Assembly (NCBI GenBank): GCA_019057795.1
Contig: JAHLWS010000082.1
Location: 62,001 to 126,000 of the forward strand
DNA: 64,000 nucleotides
From: Promethearchaeota archaeon
GTDB taxonomy: Archaea; Asgardarchaeota; Lokiarchaeia; Sigyniarchaeales; SOKP01
Direction: 5' to 3'
Shown: piece by piece, positions 1 to 10,120 of the stretch
Layout: every line of letters starts with the position of its first letter
How positions within the stretch are numbered: the stretch's first letter is position 1
The notes under the pieces: model-generated
The model's input: only the letters and a program-made list of their open reading frames with translations
What the model was told of the DNA's origin: nothing
Databases searched by the model: none
Position numbers and translations under genes: made by a program

Positions 1-62
1 TAGCATGTAAAATAATTTGTATAATTTAAATTGATGTGTTTAATCTCACATGTTTCTAAAAG

Positions 63-443
63 CTAATCTACAATAGAACTAAGTGATTTTGGTAGGTTAG
101 GCGAAAAAAAAGACTGGATAAATTCAACATCGATTTCGTTTAATAAAGTGGCACTCTTACATGAAGCAATTAAGATTCCATAATGGTTTAACGGTTGTAT
201 TAATATTGCCCCATTAGAACAATCAATTAGTATTCGTTTTAGGTTACCAGCTATTATTTCACCAAGAAATTGTCTTCCTATCCACCTTAGGGCTGCACAT
301 ATCGCGGCAATAAGAGTCCGGTCTGTGTTTTCATCTACAAAAGAAGCAATGGGTAAGCCTTCATTACCCATAACTATGATTGCGCTAATTCCTACGTTTT
401 TCTTACACAAATTTTCTAGGTATTCTTCTAGATTAGACATCAT
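63..443 (-). CDS. Roadblock/LC7 domain protein
   Basis: Single-domain Roadblock/LC7 protein of 126 residues, the usual length for the stand-alone family (MglB, Roadblock). Visible family features are the N-terminal helix (LEEYLENLCK), the strand IIVMGNEGLPIASF, the central helix around AAICAALRWIGRQFLGEI and the paired strands ILIDCSNGAILIQPL and YGILIASC. Such proteins dimerise and act as platforms or regulators for small Ras-like GTPases; one such GTPase lies at 1642-2184. Two adjacent ATG codons (443 and 440) are possible starts. It is transcribed away from the FrhB-like gene, with an 18-bp palindrome between them. The family call is strong; the partner is inference. Confidence 0.85.
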   Translation of the reverse strand: MMSNLEEYLENLCKKNVGISAIIVMGNEGLPIASFVDENTDRTLIAAICAALRWIGRQFLGEIIAGNLKRILIDCSNGAILIQPLNHYGILIASCKSATLLNEIDVEFIQSFFSPNLPKSLSSIVD

Positions 444-590
444 AAATAGAAACTTTGATTTCGGATAAAAATAATTTTAACAAGAAAATATTAGGAATCC
501 TAAATATATATGTATTTGCGTAGAGTGTAAAATAAAAATATCGGAATTTTTAAACCTTAATTTATACGGTTCAGGCCTTAGAAAATAGAG

Positions 591-608
591 AGTGTGAATA
601 TTCACACT
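591..608. promoter_or_regulatory. 18-bp perfect palindrome, candidate operator
   Basis: The sequence agtgtgaatattcacact is its own reverse complement with no spacer. It lies in the divergent intergenic region between the Roadblock gene (ends leftward at 443) and the FrhB-like gene starting at 674. Shape and place fit a binding site for a dimeric transcription factor. There is no T-tract after it, so a terminator is unlikely. No regulator can be assigned from the window. Confidence 0.5.
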
Positions 609-673
609 AGCTTTATATTTTATGTTCCATTTTATAAAACAAATTTTTATCTATAAAAATTATACATATTAAA

Positions 674-1627
674 GTGTCTAATTTAATGAAGATTGAAAAA
701 TCTAGTCAAGAACTTGAAAATGAAGTAATTTATGCTGGTTTGTGCATTCATTGCGGAAGTTGTAACGCGTTTTGCCCACATATGGATTTTAATGAAGAAA
801 CTGGATTAGCTTACGTCGTTGACGAATGTGCTGAGACTGTAGGTTTGTGCTATAATGCATGCCCACGAAGTTTCCTTCCTATTTCCGAAATTGAACAAAA
901 AATGTTCGGTCAAAATCGCGTTGACTTAGCTGTTGGGGTATATAAAGATATAATTCAGGTTAAATCCAAAAACAAAGATGAGATTTTATACAATTTAGTT
1001 TCAGCCGCATTCGACTCTGGAATTGTTAAACATTTTGTTTTGAGCAAACCTAAAAGCCAAAAACCACCTGTCGCTTTTCCTGTAGTTGTTGATAGCGCGA
1101 ATGATGCTAAACAATACATTCCTAACAATCCCAATCAAAACGCCGGGCCGTTAATCACTGGAATTGGAAGAGCTTATTTGGATAGAAAGCGGGAAATAGG
1201 TATTATTGCGAATCCATGTCATCTTCAAGGGCTTGCAAAAATTGTAACAAGCGATTTTAATACGGGGGCTGAGCGTACTTCCCTAAAAATAGGCTTTGCC
1301 TGCTCTTCTGGTGGAATGGCAGGGTGTAAATATTGTACTGATTACACTGGAGAGTTTTCTGATATTTCTTATAGCCCATGGGGCGCACCTAAAGGCTCTG
1401 GAGAAGCATTTTTGATTGTTAGAACTGATGTAGGCCAAAAAGTCGTTGATCACGCAATAAAGAATAAATTAATCGAAGTTACCAATAAAGAGCCCGATCT
1501 TAGCGAAATGAAAAAGTTCATAAATAAGAAGAGAAAGAAAAACTTCTTAAATTTGTTAGGTAGAGATTTAATTACTGCCAAATACTTACATTTAAACATT
1601 GACGAATTCAAGGACTTACTCGAATAA
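674..1627 (+). CDS. FrhB-like F420 hydrogenase/dehydrogenase beta subunit family protein
   Basis: Iron-sulfur flavoprotein of the FrhB/FdhB family (317 aa). These proteins usually pass electrons between coenzyme F420 or another carrier and Fe-S clusters. Near the N-terminus is a ferredoxin-like motif CIHCGSCNAFCPHM followed by further cysteines (CYNACP). The C-terminal half shows the family signature GCKYCTDYTGEFSDIS and IVRTDVGQKVVDHA. The start is GTG at 674; ATG at 686 in the same frame is an alternative. It stands alone, with no hydrogenase or formate dehydrogenase partner nearby, so the substrate cannot be told. It is convergent with the GTPase at 1642. Confidence 0.85.
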   Translation: MSNLMKIEKSSQELENEVIYAGLCIHCGSCNAFCPHMDFNEETGLAYVVDECAETVGLCYNACPRSFLPISEIEQKMFGQNRVDLAVGVYKDIIQVKSKNKDEILYNLVSAAFDSGIVKHFVLSKPKSQKPPVAFPVVVDSANDAKQYIPNNPNQNAGPLITGIGRAYLDRKREIGIIANPCHLQGLAKIVTSDFNTGAERTSLKIGFACSSGGMAGCKYCTDYTGEFSDISYSPWGAPKGSGEAFLIVRTDVGQKVVDHAIKNKLIEVTNKEPDLSEMKKFINKKRKKNFLNLLGRDLITAKYLHLNIDEFKDLLE

Positions 1628-1641
1628 AATTTTTGAAGTAG

Positions 1642-2184
1642 TTAACCCAAACCTATTTTTTTTTGTATTTCTTTTATTAATATTTCAAATATAATTTTAT
1701 TATTTTCCCCCGATTTTGAGCTCGTTTCAAAAAGATGATGGATACCATGTTCTTTCTGAAACTCCTCAGCTTCTTCTCGCTCAACAGTTCGTCTAACATT
1801 AGCTAGATCAACTTTTCCGCCAACTAGCACAAACACGGGATCTGAAGAATGGTCTTGAATAATATCGTACCATTCTTGAAGGTTCTGGAAACTTGTATAT
1901 CTTGTAATATCGTAACATAGCAGGCAACCGTGAGCGCCTCTTGCATAATTCGGTAAAAAAAATCTGAACCTTTTTTCGCCAGCAAAGTCCCAAATTTGAA
2001 GTTTTACAACCAGATTTTCAAATTCCATCTGATAAGTGGCTAAATCCGTTCCAATAGTGATTTTCATGGGAGTAAAATGCCCCGTAACTAGTCTCTGTAT
2101 CATGGTGCTTTTACCAACCCCTCCATCTCCTACAACGACTACCTTAAAAAGATATTTGCGTTTTTGCTCGCTTGGTTGCGACAT
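1642..2184 (-). CDS. Ras/Rab-like small GTPase
   Basis: Small GTP-binding protein of about 180 aa with the G motifs in order: P-loop GDGGVGKST near residue 20, G2 threonine in KITIGTD, G3 WDFAGEKRF, G4 GGKVDL and G5 ETSSKSG. The catalytic Gln after DxxG is Glu, and the usual Asn of NKxD is Gly. No C-terminal cysteine for prenylation is present, so membrane attachment of the eukaryotic Rab kind is not expected. Asgard archaea encode many such GTPases. The start is taken at ATG 2184 (MSQPSEQKRK); TTG 2193 is nine bases upstream. Its cellular role is unknown; regulation by Roadblock proteins is plausible. Confidence 0.9.
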   Translation of the reverse strand: MSQPSEQKRKYLFKVVVVGDGGVGKSTMIQRLVTGHFTPMKITIGTDLATYQMEFENLVVKLQIWDFAGEKRFRFFLPNYARGAHGCLLCYDITRYTSFQNLQEWYDIIQDHSSDPVFVLVGGKVDLANVRRTVEREEAEEFQKEHGIHHLFETSSKSGENNKIIFEILIKEIQKKIGLG

Positions 2185-2272
2185 AATATACAATTATTTG
2201 AAATTCATGTAATTAATATATGGATAAGATTTTAATAAATTTGATTTTAATAAATTAAAATAATTCTATAAT

Positions 2273-3178
2273 TTATTCTCTAGCTAAATCTCGATTAAAT
2301 TTTTTATTTATTTTAGTAAGATTTTCGATTATGTTTTTACGATTTTCTTCGGGCAATTTTTTCAGTAAATTTTCAAAATCAGTGTGATTAATGCTGTTTA
2401 AATCTTTGTAGATAAAGATAAGTAACAAACTTGCCACTAGAGGTGAAATTATAACAATTAAAAATGATATGACGGATATACTTAATGGTTGTGAACCCTC
2501 AATTCCCGTGCCTGGTAAATAATACGAAAATCTTGAAAAAGTGTTATCAATAAATAAAGTAAAACTTATATTTAAGATGTTTAGGAATATGAATGTACTT
2601 AAGTTAATAATGCTTACAATTTTAAAACTCTTCAATTTTAGATGTGCGATTACTTTATCTAAATCGTTTTTAAGTATAGTATTGTTTTGTGCTTGTGTAC
2701 TGAGTTTATTATTATTATTTTTCAACCTAATTACTATTTTGGAATAATTCCATACATCAATTAGTATCCAATAAAACCCGAAAGTGTAGAGAAAGTTAAA
2801 AATTATGTTAAAAAATAGATCATAATATTGAATTAACTGTGGATGATAATAAGATTCTGCTCCTATCCAAAACAATAAAATTAATTGGAGTATTGATGTG
2901 AAAAACAATCGATTAGCATGCTTTTTTTCTAATCCTATGGGGCTATAAGTAATTAGGGTGCTATTAGGTGTGGTTCTCCATTTATTTGTATTAATTATTC
3001 TGAAAAATACAGAATACGCAAACGTGATAATTGGAAATAACAGTAGAAATAAATTTACCCAAGATTGAGCAAGGACAAACAAATATAAAATAGTAAAAAT
3101 TATTACATCTCTAAGTAAAGTCTCATTAAGTAATTCTCTTAAAAGTAAATAGTTTTCATCAGAATTATTTTCACTCAT
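2273..3178 (-). CDS. Polytopic membrane protein of unknown function
   Basis: A 301-aa protein I do not recognise. It has about six hydrophobic segments: two close together near residues 25-63, then near 88-107, 118-145, 188-212 and 235-258. A polar Asn-rich loop (about 150-180) and a charged C-terminal tail (about 260-301) are probably cytoplasmic. No enzymatic motif or signal peptide is visible. It follows the small GTPase on the same strand with an 80-base gap, so co-transcription is possible but not shown. Codon use matches its neighbours. Confidence 0.6.
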   Translation of the reverse strand: MSENNSDENYLLLRELLNETLLRDVIIFTILYLFVLAQSWVNLFLLLFPIITFAYSVFFRIINTNKWRTTPNSTLITYSPIGLEKKHANRLFFTSILQLILLFWIGAESYYHPQLIQYYDLFFNIIFNFLYTFGFYWILIDVWNYSKIVIRLKNNNNKLSTQAQNNTILKNDLDKVIAHLKLKSFKIVSIINLSTFIFLNILNISFTLFIDNTFSRFSYYLPGTGIEGSQPLSISVISFLIVIISPLVASLLLIFIYKDLNSINHTDFENLLKKLPEENRKNIIENLTKINKKFNRDLARE

Positions 3179-3269
3179 TTTTTAATAATAAATAATAAAA
3201 AACATTTATACTCTATGATATTATTAGTTCTAAATTATAGATTAACAATAATTATCAAAATACCTTTCG

Positions 3270-5249
3270 GTGGACAAAATAAATTACCTCGATTTCTTTC
3301 CTTATGAGCAATTTAGACGCGACCAAGAAGATATCACGAAAAAAATTGAGAAAGCTTCAATTGAAAAAAAAAATACTTTACTCGCAGCTCCAAATGGTAC
3401 AGGTAAGACAATAATTGCTTTAAGTGCCTTATTGCCTTTATCAATAAGAAATAATTTAAAAATCATCTATATGTGCCGTACTCACTCTCAGAATACAAGG
3501 ATTATTAAAGAACTAACGAAAATTTCAAATTTTCTAAAAAAGAAAACCCCCCAAATCCAAATAAACGGGCTTTCCATTAGGGGAAGGAACGAAATGTGCC
3601 TTAACGAAACATTATTATCGTTAAAACTTAGACCAAAAGAATCGATGTCCGTGTGTGGAGATTTAAGAAAAAATAAAAATTGTAGATATTTTCTAAATTT
3701 AATCAAAAAAAGAAGTGAATACGATAACCCTATCGATATTGCTCCCGATTTATTAAGTGAACCGGTTGATGCCGAAGAATTAATTAACTTTTGTAAGGAT
3801 AAAAAATTATGTCCTTATTTTTTGAGCAAATTTCTTCTAAAAGAAATGAGAATAATTGCATGCAATTACCAGTGGATTTTCAATCCTTTTATACGCGAAA
3901 ATTTTTTACAATTTATAGATGAAGAGCTTAATAATTGCATTTTAGTGCTTGATGAATGCCATAATGTAATTGATATGGCAACAGAAATTAATTCCGATAG
4001 AATAACGCCGTACTCACTTAGAATATGTCTAAAGGATTTAGAAATTTTCCGGTCACCAAGTATTATGCAGAGGTTTGTAAAAGTTTTATTAAGCCATTTA
4101 GAAAAGAAGAAAAAGAGTTCAAGTGTAGCAGAAATAGAAATTAAAGCAGAAAATTTCTTGCTTCAAATTTATTCAAAGTTAGGGTTTTCGAACTTAAACG
4201 ATTTTAAGAATCTTCTTAGGGATTTACACACTTTCAGTGTTTCAATTCACAACGAAAAGGTAGCTAACGGTGATATTTCAAGAGATTTCATAGGGGCCTT
4301 AGCAGAGTTCTGGCTAAAATGGATAAGATGCTATTTATTGGATAATTACTTCTTTTGTTATAATCTAAAAAGGGTAAAAGGGAAACCGATAATTTCAATA
4401 GAAATTGTTGCGTTAGACCCACGAGATATTGTTATTCCCATTTTAAAAGAATGTTATACTAGTGTGCATCTTTCTGGAACCGTAAATCCTTATGTTTATA
4501 ACAATTTAATGGGTTTAAGAGAAAGTGGAAAAAGCTATAAAGGAATCGTTGCGAGTTCACCATTTAAAAAGGAAAACATTAAAGCATTAATTACAGAAGG
4601 AGTAGACACGCGTAGAGGGAGTCGAACAGGTCCAATGTTTAAAAAAATGCTCTCTAAAATTGACGAAGTAATTTATAGCACTCCTGCTAACATAGGTATT
4701 TTTTGTGCTTCATATAAAGTTCTAAACGCATTAGTTACGAATGGTATTGAATCAATAGCTAATAAGAATAAAAAACAATTATTTATCGAGGAACCAGGAC
4801 TTTCTGCTTCAGAAAATGCCTACTTGGTAAACGATTTTAAATCAATGGCATCACCTTCTCGTAATGGAGCTGTTTTATTGGGCGTGTGTGGAGGGCGAAA
4901 TTCAGAAGGAGAAGATTATCCGGGAGATCATATGAATTCAGTAATTATCGCTGGATTTCCGTATCATTTACCCTCCCCCCGAGTTAATGCAAAAATAGCA
5001 TATTACGATAATGTTTTTGATAAGCAAGGATGGAATTTCGCGTACCTATATCCTGCCGTTCAAAGGGCAAACCAAGCTTCTGGGCGCCCTATACGAAAAT
5101 TAAAAGATAAAGGCGCAATAATATTTATGGATTTCCGTTTTAAACAAAAGTACAAATGGATTTCTGAATGGATAAGAAAAGAACTTGAAGTTGTGCCAGA
5201 TAAGGAAGGTGTTTTAACGAAAAATTTATATCCCTTTTGGCACAGTTAA
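3270..5249 (+). CDS. XPD/Rad3-like superfamily 2 DNA helicase
   Basis: ATP-dependent 5'-3' helicase of the XPD/DinG group (659 aa), probably for DNA repair. Walker A is APNGTGKT (residues 40-47). The Walker B box is DECH in VLDECHNV (about 226-233). Motif VI is QASGRPIR (about 601). Between motifs I and II lie cysteines placed like the XPD 4Fe-4S ligands (EMCLN, SVCGD, NCRYF, LCPYF). The start is GTG at 3270, so the protein begins MDKINYLDFFPYEQFR, the usual short lead before the RxxQ region of this family. Monocistronic by spacing; convergent with the glycogen synthase. Confidence 0.9.
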   Translation: MDKINYLDFFPYEQFRRDQEDITKKIEKASIEKKNTLLAAPNGTGKTIIALSALLPLSIRNNLKIIYMCRTHSQNTRIIKELTKISNFLKKKTPQIQINGLSIRGRNEMCLNETLLSLKLRPKESMSVCGDLRKNKNCRYFLNLIKKRSEYDNPIDIAPDLLSEPVDAEELINFCKDKKLCPYFLSKFLLKEMRIIACNYQWIFNPFIRENFLQFIDEELNNCILVLDECHNVIDMATEINSDRITPYSLRICLKDLEIFRSPSIMQRFVKVLLSHLEKKKKSSSVAEIEIKAENFLLQIYSKLGFSNLNDFKNLLRDLHTFSVSIHNEKVANGDISRDFIGALAEFWLKWIRCYLLDNYFFCYNLKRVKGKPIISIEIVALDPRDIVIPILKECYTSVHLSGTVNPYVYNNLMGLRESGKSYKGIVASSPFKKENIKALITEGVDTRRGSRTGPMFKKMLSKIDEVIYSTPANIGIFCASYKVLNALVTNGIESIANKNKKQLFIEEPGLSASENAYLVNDFKSMASPSRNGAVLLGVCGGRNSEGEDYPGDHMNSVIIAGFPYHLPSPRVNAKIAYYDNVFDKQGWNFAYLYPAVQRANQASGRPIRKLKDKGAIIFMDFRFKQKYKWISEWIRKELEVVPDKEGVLTKNLYPFWHS

Positions 5250-5303
5250 AATATTAGAGAGAATCAATTATTTTACATTAATTCAAGAAGTTTACCGCAT
5301 TTA

Positions 5304-7088
5304 TTATAAATTAAGATATAGATTAGCTAATTTTTTAGAAACAATGCTCCATGTAAAATTGGTCTTAACTCTTTTGTAGCAATTTTCTTTAATCTTTTTG
5401 TAGAAGTGTGGATCTAAAAGAACTAAAGACTTGATTATTTCGTCTGGAATCTGATTTACCAATTGAAGGATTTCTGTTTCATATATATTTTCTTTGCTTT
5501 TCGCTCTCTTAGAGATTTCTGCTAAAACTAAAAGAGAGATTGAAGCTTCAGCAAATTGAGAGGGATTATCTCTTTCAACTAAAACCCCAGTTCCTATTTC
5601 TGGGAAGTTTCTTAGATCAATGATGGATTCTTTTAAGCCTCCAACCTTACTTGCAATGATGGGCATTTTAGATGCCATAGCTTCTAATGCCATAATACCA
5701 AATGGTTCCCATCGGGAAAGAGATACAAAAACATCGGCAGATATATGTGCCAGATAAAAAATATCGGAAGCTACTCCGAAAATAATCCTAACATTTTCAG
5801 GATACTTTTTAACATATGTGGAATATATTTTAATTTCATCAAGGCTATAGTCCGTTGGTAAAATAAGGAAAAGAAATCGTGCATCATGAACTACCTTTAA
5901 GACCTCTGGAATTGCTTCAAAAATGATTTCAAAACCTTTTTGAGGCGATATACGACCAGTAGTTAATAATAATGGGCCACTTTCGGAAAAAGCTTTAATA
6001 TTACCGTTTTTAATAAAGGGATTTCCGTTTGATATTTCGTTTATTGTGTCAAGAACTTTTTGTGAATTAATTAAAGGACTCCGACTTAATTTTCCAATTT
6101 TGTATTCTAATAAATACTCTTTTAAATCTTTTCTTTCTATTTTTGATAATTCATTTAAATTGAGATATTCTCTTAAATCGTGGCCGTGAATTTTCAAAAC
6201 TTTTTCATATATCTCGTAATAATCCCAATCAGTTCCATCATATACAAAATCAGCCTTGAACGCTATTAATTTTTTGCCACAGTTTGGAATAATGTCTGAT
6301 ATTAAATATGATTGGCTTACTGTAGTAACAACATCTGATATAATAGCTCCAATCTTTTCAACTGTGGGTACTGTAGATTCAATACCCAATTCGTTAAATT
6401 CTTTAGATAGTTTAAATATTTCGTTCAAATTTAGTAATTTAAACCCTTCATTTAATAAGACTCTAATTGGCGTTTCGTCTATTCCACTTGCTCTATAAAA
6501 GTCGTATTCGAACCTCGGCCAAGTTAATAAGTGTATCGTTAATATTGAAGCAACATTTAAACTATTTTTTGCTAAGATCTGTTTCATTCCTATAAAGGCC
6601 AAAACAACGTGGTAATCGTGCAAATGAACAACTTCAGGCAAATAGTTCCTGTTATTTTCTATAAAGAATTCTACTAAACATTGAATCCCAATGCTAAAAA
6701 GAGATATTTTACCTTTTATTGTTTCTGGCTTATAAACCGTCTTATCATCCAAATACTTTGATGTGAAAGAATTCTCTCCAGAAACTAAAACGATGTTCAC
6801 ATTTTCCATTTTAAATTTATAAAATGAAATATAATAGCTCGCTTCCTGCTCATTTATTCCGATAAAAGAAGGATTAATTTGACCGATACAAGTGAATGGT
6901 AATTTTTCCAATTTAAATTTGTTTTTTAGATTTTCAATTTGCCCATGGGACGGCATAAATACGGTTATATCGAACTGTTCAACTAAATGTTTTGCCTGAT
7001 TTGCAGGGACCTCCCCAAGCCCTCCTACTTTAGCTACACCAGCGTACTCAAATGAAAAAATCCATACTTTTTTCTTTTTTTCTGTCAA
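5304..7088 (-). CDS. glgA: GT5 glycogen/starch synthase
   Basis: Glycosyltransferase of family GT5 (GT-B fold, 594 aa) that would extend alpha-1,4-glucan from a nucleotide-sugar donor. The GT5 signature KVGGLGEV lies at residues 20-27. The second Rossmann domain starts around LLTTGRISPQKGFE (about 375) and holds the E-x7-E nucleotide-sugar motif EPFGIMALEAMA (about 465). It is somewhat longer than bacterial GlgA, with an insertion around residues 260-340. Together with the GH57 enzyme at 14691 it suggests storage-glucan metabolism, although the genes are not clustered. Whether the donor is ADP- or UDP-glucose cannot be read from the sequence. Confidence 0.88.
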   Translation of the reverse strand: MTEKKKKVWIFSFEYAGVAKVGGLGEVPANQAKHLVEQFDITVFMPSHGQIENLKNKFKLEKLPFTCIGQINPSFIGINEQEASYYISFYKFKMENVNIVLVSGENSFTSKYLDDKTVYKPETIKGKISLFSIGIQCLVEFFIENNRNYLPEVVHLHDYHVVLAFIGMKQILAKNSLNVASILTIHLLTWPRFEYDFYRASGIDETPIRVLLNEGFKLLNLNEIFKLSKEFNELGIESTVPTVEKIGAIISDVVTTVSQSYLISDIIPNCGKKLIAFKADFVYDGTDWDYYEIYEKVLKIHGHDLREYLNLNELSKIERKDLKEYLLEYKIGKLSRSPLINSQKVLDTINEISNGNPFIKNGNIKAFSESGPLLLTTGRISPQKGFEIIFEAIPEVLKVVHDARFLFLILPTDYSLDEIKIYSTYVKKYPENVRIIFGVASDIFYLAHISADVFVSLSRWEPFGIMALEAMASKMPIIASKVGGLKESIIDLRNFPEIGTGVLVERDNPSQFAEASISLLVLAEISKRAKSKENIYETEILQLVNQIPDEIIKSLVLLDPHFYKKIKENCYKRVKTNFTWSIVSKKLANLYLNL

Positions 7089-7325
7089 ATTAGCTCATTT
7101 TTTAAAGAACTTAATTTACTGGAAAAAAGCTCAAGACTTATTTAATTATTAATATTTAGTTAAAGACTTTAAATATTACTTTTATTAAAGATTAATTAAA
7201 TTTATCTATTGTTTGGGTCAATCGCGGTAAAAATTAACTATATTTATTAAATTAAATAATTAAAATTTTTATTGAGTTATTCTTATAGAATTAAATAAAT
7301 AAATGAAAATTTAGAAGAAGAAATT

Positions 7326-8531
7326 ATGTGCGATACATTAGTAGCGTTAGGGGGGGCAACTAAAGATAGAAATGTAGTTTTTGGAAAGAATAGCGATAGA
7401 CCTCAATCTGAAGCCCAACTGGTAACGTACCTTCCCAGAACGCAATATTCCAAGGGAGAAGAAGTAAAATGTACCTATATTTCCATTCCACAAGTTTCTG
7501 AAACACATGAAACTATTCTCTCGCAACCTTACTGGATGTTTGGAGCTGAAATGGCTGCAAATTCATATGGCGTTGTCATAGGAAACGAGTCAGTATATTC
7601 AAGAGAAGATTATCAAGATTCGGGATTACTAGGGATGGATTTACTACGCTTAGGCGTGGAACGAGGACAATCGGCTAAAGAAGCATTAAATGTAATCACA
7701 GATTTATTAGAAAAATATGGGCAAGGAGGGGGTTGTAGTTATGGGGATCAAGGTTGGACATACCATAATTCATTTTTAATTGCGGATACAAAAGAAGCTT
7801 ATGTATTAGAAACAGCTGACAAATGGTGGATTGCAGAAATCGTTAAGGATGTAAGATCAATTTCCAACAACCTATCAATTAGGGGAAAAGGTGATTTGAG
7901 GCGAAAAGGCATAATCCAACACGCTATTGAAAAAGGATATTGTAAAGATGACAGCAATTTTGATTTCGCTATGATTTTTTCAGACCCTCAAATTCCCGAT
8001 AAATTTTCTCCTATTACACGAGAAGGGTGTTCATTAGCAATGTTAAACGAGAATAATCAAAAAATTACTCCGGCTTTAATGATGGAGTTTTTGAGGGAAC
8101 ACAATGTAGGAATATGTATGCATGGGTCGTTTCAATCAACAGCCTCTCAAGTATCACACCTAAAAAAAGATGGTAAATCTATACATTGGTTCACTGGAGG
8201 TACACTTCCGTGTTTAAATATCTTTAAACCATACATTTTTCCGGGACAAGGACAAATATTTTCTACAGAAAAACCTGGACCATACAAAGAGCTAGATTCA
8301 TCCTGGTTTTGGTCAAGGCATAAAGAATTTATAAGTCCATATAAAAAACGCTCAATTAAACCAGAAAAGCAAGAATATATCAACAGATTAAGAAAAATAG
8401 AAAAAAAATTATCAAGCGATGTAGAAAACATTACTAAACAAGAAACATCTCTTTCTAGCAACGATTTTACGAAGAAAGTTATAACTTTAAATAACAAAGC
8501 GTGGGAACTAGCGGAAGAACTAATAAAATAA
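7326..8531 (+). CDS. Peptidase C69 / secernin-family hydrolase
   Basis: Ntn-type hydrolase of the C69/secernin family (401 aa). It begins MCDTLVALGG, so the predicted nucleophile is Cys2, exposed after removal of Met1. The family motif GKNSDRP follows at about residue 22. Other signatures are AEMAANSYGVVIGNESV and YVLETADKWWIAE. The last 60 residues are Lys/Glu-rich and probably helical. Known relatives are dipeptidases or secernins of uncertain substrate. ATG at 7326 follows a purine-rich stretch (agaagaag) that may serve as ribosome binding site, and the need for Cys at position 2 fixes this start. Confidence 0.88.
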   Translation: MCDTLVALGGATKDRNVVFGKNSDRPQSEAQLVTYLPRTQYSKGEEVKCTYISIPQVSETHETILSQPYWMFGAEMAANSYGVVIGNESVYSREDYQDSGLLGMDLLRLGVERGQSAKEALNVITDLLEKYGQGGGCSYGDQGWTYHNSFLIADTKEAYVLETADKWWIAEIVKDVRSISNNLSIRGKGDLRRKGIIQHAIEKGYCKDDSNFDFAMIFSDPQIPDKFSPITREGCSLAMLNENNQKITPALMMEFLREHNVGICMHGSFQSTASQVSHLKKDGKSIHWFTGGTLPCLNIFKPYIFPGQGQIFSTEKPGPYKELDSSWFWSRHKEFISPYKKRSIKPEKQEYINRLRKIEKKLSSDVENITKQETSLSSNDFTKKVITLNNKAWELAEELIK

Positions 8532-8565
8532 AAATAAGAAGAAATTTAGCTTAAAATCTTAATGT

Positions 8566-9975
8566 TTATTTAATTTCATTACTAATTTTTGTTAAAAGTC
8601 TAAGCATTTCATTTTTTACAAAGTAACCACAGAGAGGGCTAAAACTTGGCACGGGTTCATAACCCCCTTCTTCAACATATTCGTGTATAGGAAATAGGTA
8701 TCCTATCCAATCTTGAGCATTTTGAAAAATAAAAATGTTATCTTTTCCAATTAAAGACGCTTTAAGAAAGCTTTCTCCTATTTCTTCAAACAATTCTCCT
8801 GGAATTGTCATTAAACTAAATTCTTTTTCCTTAGATTTTGATTTTGCCTTAACCTTGATATATTGAATAACAGTGTTGCATCTGAATTTACCTTTATTTT
8901 TATCAATGATAAAAATTGGAAAATTAGAATTTAACATTGTATATCGAGCAATGTTTAACAAGAATAATTTCTTAATTGCGTAAATCAATTTGTTTGTAAA
9001 CCATTGTTTAGAAAAATATTTGTGATCTTTCATTGGAATCCAAAACTCGTGTGCATATATTTGGAATTCTATGGTGCTAAAATAATCATTATCAGAAATA
9101 GAATTCGCTAATTTCAACGCTTCTTCAGCAATAGTATATCCAATTCTTTCTGTATGATGATAAGTACCTAGCTGATCGTATATTGGCGTTTTATCCAATT
9201 CAAATTGTTCGTACTCAGTCCCACATGTTGTTATAGGGTTTAAATCACCTGAAGCGCCATTGAAGTATATTGCTTTTACTTTATTATTTGTTAATTCGCT
9301 AATTTTCTGAATTATACGACCCGGATAATCGGCAGATAATTTATTATTTTTGTATGATAATGTAGTAGGATGGCACGCATAGTTAATAATAAAACCTAAC
9401 AATTCATTTTCTTCTAAACTTTTAAAAGTAATTACTCCTAAATGAGGAAGAGTCTTCCTAGAGGGGTGTCTTCTGTTGATTACGAGGTCTGGATTAAAGG
9501 GTTCCTTTTTCCACGCAATTTTGCAAGACTTTAAATTACTAAATAATCCTTCGACCATTTTCAGTATTTTATTAGTGAACCATACGATGTATTTATCATT
9601 CTTATTCGCACCAAACATAATACCTCTCATTACATTTAGAGCACCTCCAGGCCAATAAAACTCGCCCGTTAAATCAAAAGCAGCGTGAGTATGAGTGGCA
9701 TGCACTAAAATTTGTTCAAATTTTAATGAAGGATATTTCTTAATTATTTTATTTCTAATGTATTTTGTTATAGATAAAGGAACTTTTAACAAATCTAAAG
9801 ATATTAGAAGCAAAAAATCTTTAGTAGAAGCTACTGAATTGCTTTCAATTAAAACGCTATGAACATAAATGTCATCTAACTTCCCTAAACAGGGGTCTTT
9901 ACGAGTATATCCTGCCAAAGGTTTACTAACATATTCTTTGGGAGTAATATTTAACTTACTAAAAGCAACTTTCAT
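8566..9975 (-). CDS. Neutral/alkaline ceramidase-like hydrolase
   Basis: Protein of 469 aa resembling the N-terminal catalytic domain of neutral/alkaline ceramidases. Metal-site and family motifs are VHATHTHAAF near residue 93, NYACHPTTLSYKNN near 205, SADYPG and FNGASGDLNP near 240. No signal peptide is visible (MKVAFSKLNITPKEY begins directly with the domain), so it is probably intracellular, unlike secreted bacterial ceramidases. It lacks the separate C-terminal immunoglobulin-like domain of full ceramidases. Archaea do not normally make ceramide, so the real substrate is probably another amide. Convergent with the C69 gene. Confidence 0.8.
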   Translation of the reverse strand: MKVAFSKLNITPKEYVSKPLAGYTRKDPCLGKLDDIYVHSVLIESNSVASTKDFLLLISLDLLKVPLSITKYIRNKIIKKYPSLKFEQILVHATHTHAAFDLTGEFYWPGGALNVMRGIMFGANKNDKYIVWFTNKILKMVEGLFSNLKSCKIAWKKEPFNPDLVINRRHPSRKTLPHLGVITFKSLEENELLGFIINYACHPTTLSYKNNKLSADYPGRIIQKISELTNNKVKAIYFNGASGDLNPITTCGTEYEQFELDKTPIYDQLGTYHHTERIGYTIAEEALKLANSISDNDYFSTIEFQIYAHEFWIPMKDHKYFSKQWFTNKLIYAIKKLFLLNIARYTMLNSNFPIFIIDKNKGKFRCNTVIQYIKVKAKSKSKEKEFSLMTIPGELFEEIGESFLKASLIGKDNIFIFQNAQDWIGYLFPIHEYVEEGGYEPVPSFSPLCGYFVKNEMLRLLTKISNEIK

Positions 9976-10120
9976 TGGATAATATTAAAAGTAATTTACT
10001 CAAAAAGTTTTCTTTTTAAAAAGTTAGATTAAAAGAACGACTTTTACGAAAAATTTTTATCTTTTTCAATATTTTTTCTAATAATTCATTAATTTAAATA
10101 GTTAACAAATGGTTTTTTTT

